DNA of 64,000 bases from Lederbergia graminis (GTDB taxonomy: Bacteria > Bacillota > Bacilli > Bacillales > Bacillaceae_C). The translations under genes were made by a program, and so were the position numbers. Numbering within the stretch: position 1 is the first letter of the stretch; each line of letters begins with the position of its first letter. The stretch lies in assembly GCF_042655485.1 (NCBI RefSeq), contig NZ_JBHSMC010000001.1:1-64000 (forward strand), given 5' to 3'. The notes under the pieces were generated by a model. The model was not told the origin of the DNA and searched no databases. It was given only the letters and a program-made list of their open reading frames with translations. This document shows, one piece after another, positions 17,283 through 25,184 of this stretch.

Positions 17283-18119
17283 TTAAAATGCAATGTCTCT
17301 TTTTTGGAAGAACAAGAACGTAAGCGTCATGAAAATAACATAGTACACGAGCAACAATACTGCAGAAAAACCAACTGTTACTCCTTCTGCTAATGTATCA
17401 GTTATTGCGTAAATTGATAAATCCAAGTGTGGGAAGATTAAATACTTCAACCATGTTAATTTCCCGAAATTTAGTAATAAAATTATTACTTGACCAATTG
17501 TACTTGAAATGAATAATACACCGACACCGACACCTACTGCCAAAGCTTGACTTCTAAATAGAGTGGAGAGCATAAAAGAAATAGTAACTGTTATAACCAA
17601 ACTAGGAAGTAATAGTAACATTTTCTTCAGAGCTTGAGCACCAATGGCAACTTCAAATTCTCCTGATAATCCAATTTCTGTGGTTGTAGCGTTGAAATCT
17701 CCAAATCCAAAGAAAATGGAACCAATAATAAATCCTACAACATTTAAACTAATTAATAGCATTAATGCATATAGGATAACTGTAATGTACTTTGATAATA
17801 AGATTTTCCAACGAGCATGTGGGCGGATCATTAATTGCTTTATCGTTCCAGAAGAAAATTCCGCTGCTACAATGGCACTAGCAACAATTACACTAAATAA
17901 GGTAACGAGTGAACCTAAACCATACACAATATTATTCATGTAATGCCATGTACTAGTAGATTCTGTTGTCCCAAATCCAATTTCCGGGAATTTATTTATG
18001 ATAAAGAAGTAAATTATTGCCCCGCCTAGTGCAAGTACGAAAAGTATAATCATATAGATCCATGAACTTTTTTTAGAGAAAATCTTCATTAATTCATTTT
18101 GTATTAAACCAATCATCAA
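17283..18119 (-). CDS. ABC-2 type transporter permease
   Basis: A 278-residue permease with six predicted membrane helices. The N-terminal IQNELMKIFSKKSSW segment is typical of ABC-2 permeases of the BcrB/lantibiotic-protection type. The conserved FSSGTIKQLMIRPHAR loop is present. Its start overlaps the ATPase stop by 4 bases (18116-18119), so the two are translationally coupled. The pair sits between yqgX and yqgY, which are adjacent in B. subtilis, so it looks like an insertion. Substrate is unknown; antimicrobial peptide or lipid export is inferred from the ATPase type and promoter. Confidence 0.85.
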   Translation of the reverse strand: MMIGLIQNELMKIFSKKSSWIYMIILFVLALGGAIIYFFIINKFPEIGFGTTESTSTWHYMNNIVYGLGSLVTLFSVIVASAIVAAEFSSGTIKQLMIRPHARWKILLSKYITVILYALMLLISLNVVGFIIGSIFFGFGDFNATTTEIGLSGEFEVAIGAQALKKMLLLLPSLVITVTISFMLSTLFRSQALAVGVGVGVLFISSTIGQVIILLLNFGKLTWLKYLIFPHLDLSIYAITDTLAEGVTVGFSAVLLLVYYVIFMTLTFLFFQKRDIAF

Positions 18120-19048
18120 ACATTCACCTCTTTTGCAGCATTCGTGATTTCCATGAAGCGATCTTCTAATGTTTTCTTCACACTAGAAATTTCATAAACG
18201 TGTATATCACCTTGTACGAGTGTTTTATTGATTTCTGCTATTGAGTTATAATCAATCATGATTGTAAATTGATTATCGTCTTTCTTCGTTACATTATCAT
18301 AGGACTGTTTAAGTAATGCGATGGCTTGATCGCAATTATTAACAGTAAATGTAACTTCACGGAGAAGGGTTTCTTCCATATTTGTCGTGTCTGACATCGA
18401 TTCAATATGAAGTAACTTCCCTTTCTCGATAATTGCAAAGCGGTCACACATTAACTGCATTTCAGAAAGTAAATGGGATGAAACTAAAACTGCAGTTCCA
18501 TTATCAGCAAGTTGACGTAAGTGATCACGGAACTCTCTTATACCTGATGGATCCAAGCCATTCGTTGGTTCATCCAGTATGAGAAGTGAAGGACTATGTA
18601 GAATTGCTTGTGCAACTCCTAGTCTTTGGCGCATACCTAACGAATACGTTTTTACTTTTTGATCAATCGCATGTTCCAACTTTACCAGCTCGATTGTTTC
18701 TTTTAATTTTTCATCTGTGATAACGTTTCTAGACATCCGCTTATAATGCAGTAAATTTTTACGACCGGACATATAACCATAAAATTCAGGATTTTCTACA
18801 ATTGCCCCAATCTCATTGAGTGCACCATTGAAATCCGTATCTAAGTCATGACCATTGATGTTTACTTTTCCACCAGTTCTGTTAATCAGTCCAACAATCA
18901 TCCGAATAATTGTTGTTTTACCAGCACCATTTGGACCAAGTAAACCGAATATTTCCCCTTTAGGGATTTCAAAGCTGACATCATCCACAATCTTCTTAGA
19001 GCCGATTGTTTTGGTTAAATTGTCTACCTTTAAAATTGTGTTACTCAT
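18116..19048 (-). CDS. ABC transporter ATP-binding protein (BcrA type)
   Basis: A 310-residue ATPase. Walker A is GPNGAGKTT, the signature is YSLGMRQRLG, Walker B is LLILDEPTNGLDP and the H-loop is VSSHLL. The C-terminal extension after about residue 210 is typical of bacitracin/lantibiotic-resistance (BcrA) ATPases. It pairs with the downstream permease. A sigma-W-like promoter lies 33 bases upstream, which supports a role in cell-envelope antibiotic defence, though other lipid or peptide substrates are possible. The ATG at 19048 has a GAGGG ribosome site. Confidence 0.9.
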   Translation of the reverse strand: MSNTILKVDNLTKTIGSKKIVDDVSFEIPKGEIFGLLGPNGAGKTTIIRMIVGLINRTGGKVNINGHDLDTDFNGALNEIGAIVENPEFYGYMSGRKNLLHYKRMSRNVITDEKLKETIELVKLEHAIDQKVKTYSLGMRQRLGVAQAILHSPSLLILDEPTNGLDPSGIREFRDHLRQLADNGTAVLVSSHLLSEMQLMCDRFAIIEKGKLLHIESMSDTTNMEETLLREVTFTVNNCDQAIALLKQSYDNVTKKDDNQFTIMIDYNSIAEINKTLVQGDIHVYEISSVKKTLEDRFMEITNAAKEVNV

Positions 19049-19080
19049 GATTTCCCTCTTTTCTTTTTAACATATTTTTA

Positions 19081-19108
19081 TATACGAGTGACGGATAAAA
19101 AGGTTTCG
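19081..19108 (-). promoter_or_regulatory. Sigma-W-like promoter of the ABC exporter
   Basis: On the minus strand CGAAAC (19108-19103) followed by CTTTTT is 16 bases from CGTATA (19086-19081). The sigma-W consensus is TGAAAC-N16-CGTATA, so only one base differs. The leader would be about 25 bases. Confidence 0.65.
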
Positions 19109-19121
19109 AAAAATTGTAAAT

Positions 19122-19156
19122 AAAAAACTGTTCCAACAAATAGGGAACAGTTTTTT
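19122..19156. terminator. Terminator of yqgY
   Basis: AAAAAACTGTTCC pairs with GGAACAGTTTTTT, with loop AACAAATAG. It acts on the minus strand after yqgY and overlaps nothing upstream. Confidence 0.88.
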
Positions 19157-19162
19157 AAAGGA

Positions 19163-19408
19163 TTAGCTTAGTCCGCCACCCGGAGGCATTAGGAATAATG
19201 TATAGTATGTAAATCCAGCGAAAAATACGGTTAAGTATGCTCCAAATACATACATATACATCCGTTCAGATAATTTTAAGTAACTTAATAGTACAAAAAA
19301 TCCAGTTTGTCCGAGAAACAATAATGCCGTTTTGTCCATGTGTCCTAAATAAAACATAATAGCCATAATACCAGTCCAGAATCCTAATACTCTGTACATA
19401 CGATCCAT
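19163..19408 (-). CDS. yqgY: DUF2626 membrane protein YqgY
   Basis: An 81-residue protein with three hydrophobic helices and a glycine-proline tail (MPPGGGLS). The start MDRMYRVLGFWTGIMAIMFY is the DUF2626/YqgY signature. The open frame runs back to 19528, but the ATG at 19408 follows GGAGGG by 7 bases and gives the normal family length. Function is unknown. It lies just before comG, divergently oriented. Confidence 0.82.
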   Translation of the reverse strand: MDRMYRVLGFWTGIMAIMFYLGHMDKTALLFLGQTGFFVLLSYLKLSERMYMYVFGAYLTVFFAGFTYYTLFLMPPGGGLS

Positions 19409-19640
19409 ATGTATCCCTCCTTTGTAGCCAGTGTCCATCAATTCCTTATTATAAAGGAAGTTGTTTGAAAAAGTAAATATATCAGAAGATAAGATTGTGA
19501 CGAATACGTGATATTCACATGTATTCACGTATATTATACCTCAATAAAACAAGAATTAATAATATATTTTAAAATGTAGCAGGAGAATGATGAAAGATGT
19601 CGAATCATATATGTAACATAAATAGGAAAGGTGGTGCTTT

Positions 19641-19652
19641 ATGCATAAATGA
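19641..19652 (+). other. Three-codon mini-cistron overlapping the comGA start
   Basis: ATG CAT AAA TGA lies 9 bases after an AGGTGG ribosome site, and its stop overlaps the comGA ATG (ATGA, 19649-19652). The only good ribosome site upstream of comGA fits this mini-cistron rather than comGA itself, which points to translational coupling. Confidence 0.4.
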
Positions 19653-20743
19653 TTACCGAGGTGCTAGTAGAACAAATATTAAAAAATGCTTTTGATGATT
19701 CCGCTACAGATATCCATTTGATCCCTTATACACATGGATATGTCGTACAGTATAGAATTCAAGGGAGATTATTTTCAGTGAAGAAAATATCACTGGAAAG
19801 AGGCGATCGTCTCATTTCTCATTTGAAGTTCTTAGCTGCTATGGATATTAGTGAGAAACGAAAACCTCAGAGTGGTTCTCTTGAAACAAATGTTTCGGGA
19901 AAACGAATAGCCCTTCGAATTTCTACCCTTCCAACTGCTCAATTAAAAGAAAGTATTGTAATCCGTATCCTTCCACAGAAACAAACTCTTTCATATGACA
20001 AACTTTCCTTATTTCCATCCCAATCCAACTTACTTACTACCTTTATGGGACAAGCTCATGGAATGTTAGTATTTAGCGGTCCTACAGGAAGCGGAAAAAC
20101 TACGATGATGTATGCACTTGCAGAGTATTCAGCCTCTACATTAAATAGGCATGTTGTAACATTGGAAGATCCTGTTGAAAGACAAACGGAAAATTTACTA
20201 CAAGTCCAAGTAAACGAAAAAGCTGGAATTACTTATAGTAATGGCTTACGCGCTATATTACGCCATGATCCAGATGTCATACTTATCGGTGAGATTCGCG
20301 ATGCAGAAACAGCAAGAGTTGCAATTCGAGCGGCGATGACTGGACATCTTGTTTTGTCCAGTATTCATGCTAGAAGTGCAGAGGGAGTACTTTATCGTCT
20401 TCTTGAATTAGGAATTCAACCTCAAGAGATGGAGCAAACACTTTTAGCAATTACAGCACAAAGACTTGTTACGATTAATTGTGCTTATTGTGGATATGCC
20501 TGTTCGAAGTATTGTTTAAAAATGAGGCAAGCGAGAACAGGGATATTTGAAATTCTGTACGGTGACTCATTGAAAGAATCAATTGCTCTTACGCAAGGGA
20601 AGGGAGGTATAAGTAATTATGCGAAACTCCAAGACTTGATTAGAAAGGGGATTGCACTTGGGTATATTTCAGCAGAAGAATATGGTCGCTGGATTGTGGA
20701 AGAAAAAAATGACCTTAAAAGAACAGGGTATATTTCTCATTAG
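19649..20743 (+). CDS. comGA: Competence pseudopilus assembly ATPase ComGA
   Basis: A 364-residue secretion ATPase of the GspE/PilB family that powers assembly of the DNA-uptake pseudopilus at the cytosolic face. Walker A is GPTGSGKTT, the Asp box LEDPVER, Walker B LIGEIRDAET, and the His box LVLSSIHARS. A C-terminal zinc-type cluster (CAYCGYACSKYC) is present. The ATG at 19649 overlaps a mini-cistron. Upstream, AATA-N5-TTTT at 19558-19570 is a weak match to half of a ComK box. First gene of comGA-GG. Confidence 0.95.
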   Translation: MITEVLVEQILKNAFDDSATDIHLIPYTHGYVVQYRIQGRLFSVKKISLERGDRLISHLKFLAAMDISEKRKPQSGSLETNVSGKRIALRISTLPTAQLKESIVIRILPQKQTLSYDKLSLFPSQSNLLTTFMGQAHGMLVFSGPTGSGKTTMMYALAEYSASTLNRHVVTLEDPVERQTENLLQVQVNEKAGITYSNGLRAILRHDPDVILIGEIRDAETARVAIRAAMTGHLVLSSIHARSAEGVLYRLLELGIQPQEMEQTLLAITAQRLVTINCAYCGYACSKYCLKMRQARTGIFEILYGDSLKESIALTQGKGGISNYAKLQDLIRKGIALGYISAEEYGRWIVEEKNDLKRTGYISH

Positions 20744-21719
20744 ATGTAGTGAGATGTTAAATAACGGATTTAACCTGCTAGAGGTTTTAAGTCTTTTAAG
20801 TAAGCTGCGATTCCACCAAAGTATATTGAATTCAATGATACATGATTTGCAAACTGGAGATTCAATATATCAAGTTCTTTTAAGAAATCATTTTGATAAA
20901 CAGGTCTGTACACAAATTTATTTCGCTGAAAAACACGGATATATCTCCACAACCTTACAGGAAGCAGGATCGTATTTACTGAAAAAGGAAGAAGGGAAGA
21001 AAAAGTTAGTAAAATTACTCCAATATCCGCTAATATTGCTCCTCACTTTGTTCGTCGTAACTATATTATTAAACACATTATTACTCCCGCGTATACAAAT
21101 ACTTTATACTTCTATGGCACACAACCACGGTTCCCATACATCATTTAGCCTTCAAGTATTGTCTTTTCTCCCATACTATTTACTCCTTATTTTATTACTA
21201 GGATTGTTGATTTTTTTTATATGTAAGTGGCGTGTCAAAAAAAAATCTGCTGTCTCGATTGCTACATTTTTTTCGAAACTCCCATTCATAGGATCTTATT
21301 ACACGCTTTATCAGACATTCTTCATAGCACGTGAATGGAGCAGCTTATTAAGGTGTGGTTACTCATTCAGTGAAATTATTACGATTATGAGAGAGCAAAC
21401 ATTCCTTCCGTTATTGCATGAGATGGCTACTGATTTGAGGAGTCAACTTATTAATGGAAAAAAATTATCAGACGCACTCTCTATATTCGCTTTTTTTGAA
21501 AAGGATTTAGCGAGTATTATTGCACATGGTGAGTACAATGGGAGATTAGATAGTGAGTTGCAATTTTATAGTAAGGTTTGCTTTGAAAGATTAGAAGAGA
21601 AATTAACGAAACTCTTTTTACTAATACAACCGATTATTTTCCTTTTCATCGGGTTATTAATCATCTTGATATACATGGCCATTTTTTTACCTATGTTTCA
21701 ATTAATCGAAAACATATAA
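20709..21719 (+). CDS. comGB: Competence pseudopilus membrane platform ComGB
   Basis: A 336-residue type II secretion F-domain protein (GspF/PilC family), the inner-membrane platform that couples ComGA to pilin assembly. It shows two F domains and three membrane segments (near residues 110-135, 155-180 and the C terminus). The gene overlaps comGA by 35 bases; the ATG at 20709 gives a protein close to the B. subtilis length (323). The longer frame back to 20652 is within comGA and unlikely. Confidence 0.92.
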   Translation: MTLKEQGIFLIRCSEMLNNGFNLLEVLSLLSKLRFHQSILNSMIHDLQTGDSIYQVLLRNHFDKQVCTQIYFAEKHGYISTTLQEAGSYLLKKEEGKKKLVKLLQYPLILLLTLFVVTILLNTLLLPRIQILYTSMAHNHGSHTSFSLQVLSFLPYYLLLILLLGLLIFFICKWRVKKKSAVSIATFFSKLPFIGSYYTLYQTFFIAREWSSLLRCGYSFSEIITIMREQTFLPLLHEMATDLRSQLINGKKLSDALSIFAFFEKDLASIIAHGEYNGRLDSELQFYSKVCFERLEEKLTKLFLLIQPIIFLFIGLLIILIYMAIFLPMFQLIENI

Positions 21720-21734
21720 AAAGGAGAAAACGTA

Positions 21735-22049
21735 ATGAATAAAATTCAATTGTTCAACCAACGAGGATTTACCCTCATGGAAATGATGATCGTATTACTT
21801 GCCATATCCGTTATTTTACTTGTTGCGTTACCTAATATTTCGAAACAAAGCAATAGTGTAAATAATAAAGGCTGTGAGGCTTTGGTTCATATGCTACAAA
21901 GTCAGGTACAGCTCTTCCATATGGATAAATACCGTTATCCAGAAAGTCTAGAAGAATTAGAAGATTTTATGGAAAAAGAAGTTGGAGGAGAGTGCCCAAA
22001 TGGAGCTGAATTAGAATTGATGGATGGAGTTGTCTCGATTAAGCAATGA
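21735..22049 (+). CDS. comGC: Major pseudopilin ComGC
   Basis: The main structural subunit of the competence pseudopilus, 104 residues. A prepilin leader is cut by ComC before Phe in QRGFTLMEMMIV; the helix that follows has the conserved Glu at mature position 5. Two later cysteines (C48-like in KGCEAL and the one in GGECPNG) match the disulfide of B. subtilis ComGC. It has a strong AAAGGAG ribosome site, fitting a highly made subunit. Confidence 0.95.
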   Translation: MNKIQLFNQRGFTLMEMMIVLLAISVILLVALPNISKQSNSVNNKGCEALVHMLQSQVQLFHMDKYRYPESLEELEDFMEKEVGGECPNGAELELMDGVVSIKQ

Positions 22050-22477
22050 GCAATCATTCAAAAGGTTTTACATTGATAGAAGTATTAATTGTCATCACTA
22101 TTTCAACCATTATACTTTCAACAAGTGTAATTGCTTGGAATAGTTTCTGGGAAACGGTACAAAAAAGAACGTTTATTGCTCAATTACAGACTGACTTATA
22201 CTATGCCCATGCTTTTGCAATTAATCGGCAAGAACCTGTTACTGTAAGTTTTCATATTACAAATAATCGCTATCAAGCTGAGACAGGAAAGAAAGAAGTA
22301 CTCTTCTATAAACATTTACCCAACAATTGTTTTATCACTAAAGCAACCATCAATAAATTCTCGATTTCACCACAAGGGACTGTATCTCATTTTGGCACAA
22401 TCGATTTCCAAATAAACTCACAGCCAGTAAGACTGAGTTTGAGAATTGGAAGTGGGAGGTTTTCCTTTGAAGAATGA
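22046..22477 (+). CDS. comGD: Minor pseudopilin ComGD
   Basis: A 143-residue minor pseudopilin. The prepilin cleavage site KGFTLIEVLIVITIS lies near the N terminus, followed by one hydrophobic helix. The start overlaps the comGC stop by 4 bases (ATGA), so translation is coupled. Length agrees with B. subtilis ComGD. Confidence 0.9.
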   Translation: MSNHSKGFTLIEVLIVITISTIILSTSVIAWNSFWETVQKRTFIAQLQTDLYYAHAFAINRQEPVTVSFHITNNRYQAETGKKEVLFYKHLPNNCFITKATINKFSISPQGTVSHFGTIDFQINSQPVRLSLRIGSGRFSFEE

Positions 22478-22763
22478 GGCTGGCTATATGTTGATAGAAT
22501 CAATATTTTCCATCTCCATGTTGTTTATAGTATGTGCTTCATTACTTCCCATCATGATCACTATGCTTTCCAATTTACGAGATTCTGAAAAGGAATTAAC
22601 CGCTTTTCGGATATTGTATGAACAATTAGAATTGGATACGGAATCTAATGTTATGGAGGATAGATATATTAGAGGGGTGCAGTACCACTATCAACTGAAA
22701 GAAGTAAATGGTGAGTGGAGGGCTTGTGTATTTTATGAAGAATATGAATACTGTACAGAATAA
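22467..22763 (+). CDS. comGE: Minor pseudopilin ComGE
   Basis: A 98-residue minor pseudopilin with a degenerate prepilin motif (EAGYMLIESIFSISML), Tyr replacing the usual Phe after Gly. TTG 22467 is preferred to the frame opening at 22446 because GGGAGG lies just 7 bases before it. It overlaps comGD by 11 bases. Confidence 0.82.
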   Translation: MKNEAGYMLIESIFSISMLFIVCASLLPIMITMLSNLRDSEKELTAFRILYEQLELDTESNVMEDRYIRGVQYHYQLKEVNGEWRACVFYEEYEYCTE

Positions 22764-23172
22764 GCAAGCTGGTTTTACACTCTTAGAATCCATTATTTCA
22801 CTGATGATTGTCTCGGCAGTATTGTTCATGATACCAATTCTTCTTCACATTTATGTAAAATTGGACCATTCTGTACGGGTGAAGGAGGATTTTGAATGGA
22901 ATTTATATTTAATCCAATTACGGAACGAGCTGCAAGGTAGTGAAAAGGTGGATGTTCGCAGGCAGCGCATCTTTATCTATAAGAATAACATGATGTATAC
23001 ACATGAGATTTATGGAAACATGATGAGAAGAAGGGTCAATGATAGAGGGCATGAAATCGTATTACACCATATCGTGTTTTTGAACTTTATCGAAGATGAT
23101 CAGCGGCTCATTTTGAATGTTGAGTTTGAAAATGGTATAAAAGAGCAAGCACATTTTAAAATACCGAAGTAA
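22735..23172 (+). CDS. comGF: Minor pseudopilin ComGF
   Basis: A 145-residue protein with the prepilin motif QAGFTLLESIISLMIVS followed by a hydrophobic helix and a beta-rich C-terminal part, as in ComGF. The ATG at 22735 is preferred; a GGAGGG site lies 12 bases upstream, a little far. The alternative start 22708 lies before that site. It overlaps comGE by 29 bases. Confidence 0.88.
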   Translation: MKNMNTVQNKQAGFTLLESIISLMIVSAVLFMIPILLHIYVKLDHSVRVKEDFEWNLYLIQLRNELQGSEKVDVRRQRIFIYKNNMMYTHEIYGNMMRRRVNDRGHEIVLHHIVFLNFIEDDQRLILNVEFENGIKEQAHFKIPK

Positions 23173-23189
23173 TAAAGGAGGTAAAGAAG

Positions 23190-23378
23190 ATTTTAGATTG
23201 TCAAAAGGGGTCAATCTATCCTCTCGTTATAATCATTACAATGATTATATTCTTTGTATTAATAGAAATATCCATTGTTTATATATCTAAAATCAATTTT
23301 CTGCATGAAATGAAACAATATTATGAAAATCAAATAAATGGTTTAATAAAAGGCTCTGTTAAAGTTCATTTTTATTAA
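23190..23378 (+). CDS. comGG: ComGG-like minor pseudopilin, ATT start, C terminus from a mobile element
   Basis: A 62-codon frame in the position of comGG. It has GSIYPLVIIITMIIFFVLIE, matching the G-x-IYP plus hydrophobic helix of ComGG. No ATG, GTG or TTG precedes the helix in frame, since an in-frame TAA lies 8 codons earlier. A perfect AAGGAGGT (23175-23182) sits 7 bases before ATT 23190, so ATT is taken as start. The last eight codons and the stop lie in the 189-bp element inserted at 23352. Before insertion it would have ended four codons past the junction (NKNG, stop). At about 60 residues it is half the length of B. subtilis ComGG (124), so function is doubtful. Confidence 0.6.
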   Translation: MLDCQKGSIYPLVIIITMIIFFVLIEISIVYISKINFLHEMKQYYENQINGLIKGSVKVHFY

Positions 23379-23540
23379 CAATTTAGTTGATTGTAGCGGA
23401 TGTACACGAGACTCCTGCGGGAACAGCACGAGCCGAAGATCCACTTGGCAAAGCGGTTTTCTTTGCCAAGTTAGCTGAGGCCGTGCCCGCGGAAAGCGAG
23501 TGTACAGGAGCGTAAATCAACAACAGAGTTTAACAGAGCT
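23352..23540 (-). mobile_element. 189-bp MITE-like element, copy 1
   Basis: A non-coding element with ends GGCTCTGTTAAAG and AGAGTTTAACAGAGCT. Compared with copies 2 and 3 it is in reverse orientation and differs at only a handful of positions. An 11-bp hairpin (ACTTGGCAAAG with CTTTGCCAAGT) lies at its centre. TAATAAAA precedes it (23344-23351) and also occurs at 23540-23547, a target duplication offset by one base. It fills the comGG-aroK gap and supplies the comGG stop. Confidence 0.85.
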
Positions 23541-23627
23541 AATAAAAAATAAAAATGGATGATGGTCTCACTTTGTGATGAGTGATATGATAGTTTCATA
23601 GTAGAGAATAATAAAGGTGGGTATTAG

Positions 23628-24131
23628 GTGTATAGTGGACCAATCATATTAATAGGTTTTATGGGAGCGGGTAAAACAACAATTGGACAATTATTAGGAC
23701 AAATAACTGGTCTCCCTGTTATTGATACAGACATAACTATTGAAGAACAGGAAAAAAGAACAATAAATACGATCTTTAATCAACATGGCGAAGAGTACTT
23801 TCGCAATGTAGAGTCACGCGTATTAAGACAAGTTGTGAGTGAGAATGCTGTAATTACAACTGGTGGAGGTATTATTTTAAGAGCTGAGAATCGTCAATTA
23901 TTAAAAGAGACAGGAAATACTTTCTTTCTGGAGTGTGAACCGAATGTTGTAGTAGAACGATTAGCTGAAGATGATACACGACCATTACTCAAAAATAAAT
24001 CACTAGCTGAAATAACTCAAATGTATCATAATCGTTTACCATTATATAAGGAATGTGCTACTTGTACTATTGATACATCCACTCTTACAATGGAAGAGGT
24101 AACAGAACTAATATTAAAGCGTATGAAATGA
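23628..24131 (+). CDS. aroK: Shikimate kinase
   Basis: A 167-residue P-loop kinase that phosphorylates shikimate, fifth step of chorismate synthesis. Walker A is GFMGAGKTT; the shikimate-binding DTD (IDTDITIEEQ), the FRNVESRVL arginine and TTGGGI motif are all present. The lid region is DDTRPLL. GTG 23628 follows GGTGGG. It sits after comGG, as in B. subtilis; TATGAT at 23587-23592 may be its -10. Confidence 0.95.
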   Translation: MYSGPIILIGFMGAGKTTIGQLLGQITGLPVIDTDITIEEQEKRTINTIFNQHGEEYFRNVESRVLRQVVSENAVITTGGGIILRAENRQLLKETGNTFFLECEPNVVVERLAEDDTRPLLKNKSLAEITQMYHNRLPLYKECATCTIDTSTLTMEEVTELILKRMK

Positions 24132-24181
24132 ATAAGGAATTGTCCATACTTTCTAATAATAGTAGAAAGTAGGTGGGAATC

Positions 24182-24361
24182 TTGTCAACAAATGATTATA
24201 TAAAGTACATTACTGAAACATTTGTTAAACATTTCGAAATTCCTAAAGAAGAACGCAGGCAATTGCGGTTGGAAAAGAAAGAGGCAAAGCCTCCTGCAAT
24301 TTTTCAATGGTTCGGTCTACTGCCGTTATCCATTAGTATGATGTTTAAAAGGAAAGGCTAA
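24182..24361 (+). CDS. yqzE: YqzE family small protein
   Basis: A 59-residue basic protein starting STNDYIKYITETFVKHF, containing IPKEERRQLRLEKKE and ending in a WFGLLPL hydrophobic stretch plus basic tail. Pattern, size and place after aroK match B. subtilis YqzE, which lies near comG. TTG 24182 is preferred to GTG 24173 because AGGTG lies 6 bases before it and the family starts there. Function is unknown. Confidence 0.78.
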   Translation: MSTNDYIKYITETFVKHFEIPKEERRQLRLEKKEAKPPAIFQWFGLLPLSISMMFKRKG

Positions 24362-24390
24362 CCCTAAACGATGGAAGGGGTTAGCCTTTT
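24353..24390. terminator. Bidirectional terminator, yqzE / yqhG
   Basis: AAAGGCTAACCC pairs with GGGTTAGCCTTT, with T on both strands. It contains the end of yqzE and the stop codon of convergent yqhG. Confidence 0.9.
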
Positions 24391-25184
24391 ATCATGTTTG
24401 ATGCCAAGTAGTAAATACCTCCATTAATAATTTCAATATTTACTTTTGGCTCATATTGTTCTTGTAGTGCTTGCTTTTCAATCTCATATGTTTCAGGCTT
24501 TTCATCATGATCTTCATAAAAATGATCTAATAATGTTAAATCTTCGTTCCAGCGCGCAACTGCTTCTTCAGCCCATTTGTGTTCTTTCCCTTGGATATTT
24601 CCGATAACATAATTTTCTATTCGTTTAATTCCACTTGCTGGTTTAATAATTGGAGAAACAGTAAAACAATAATCCGGTATTTTAGGTGTTAGTGACAGGT
24701 CTTCTGTAGCTTGGAAAAAGTCTTCTATTAATGTGCCGTTAATTAAATTTAATCCGTATGACTGAAATACATCACGTTTCCGGTCACAACGATAAGAAAC
24801 TTTAAGGTTAAGTAATAACCAAGGATGCAATGGAATCTGTTGGTTCACTACCATTCGTTTAGGCTCTTCATAAAGTCGAATATGTGAAGATAATTTTTTC
24901 GTAGTAGCAAATAATTGATGAAGCCTTGGAGCGCCGAAATGAATCGCTTCACCTTTTAAATCTGCTGGTACATTTTCAGCATTGGTGATGAAAGTTATTT
25001 TCATTGGATTTGGAACCCCACCGGTCTTTTCCAAATAAGTCCAATAAAATGGGCGATTCATTAGCGCCTTATCCATATCAATTGTTAGTTGTACTGTCAT
25101 ATACCCGTCATTATTTTCTTCAATTGTACAATTGTTACTTGTGAAGAAAGTTTCAAGATATTGATGTATTTCCTTCTGCAGCAT
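24381..25184 (-). CDS. yqhG: YqhG family protein
   Basis: A 267-residue soluble protein starting LQKEIHQYLETFFTSNNC, matching B. subtilis YqhG in length, start and linkage to the YqhH helicase. No catalytic motif is visible. The frame opens further upstream (25217), but ATG 25184 follows GGAGG by 9 bases. It overlaps the yqhH stop by 32 bases, so the two form an operon and probably act together. Confidence 0.85.
   Translation of the reverse strand: MLQKEIHQYLETFFTSNNCTIEENNDGYMTVQLTIDMDKALMNRPFYWTYLEKTGGVPNPMKITFITNAENVPADLKGEAIHFGAPRLHQLFATTKKLSSHIRLYEEPKRMVVNQQIPLHPWLLLNLKVSYRCDRKRDVFQSYGLNLINGTLIEDFFQATEDLSLTPKIPDYCFTVSPIIKPASGIKRIENYVIGNIQGKEHKWAEEAVARWNEDLTLLDHFYEDHDEKPETYEIEKQALQEQYEPKVNIEIINGGIYYLASNMIKG

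Noticed and set aside
19541..19575. Complete ComK box upstream of comGA
   Set aside because: Only one half-site is reasonable and the other matches poorly, so it is mentioned in comGA and not called as a site.
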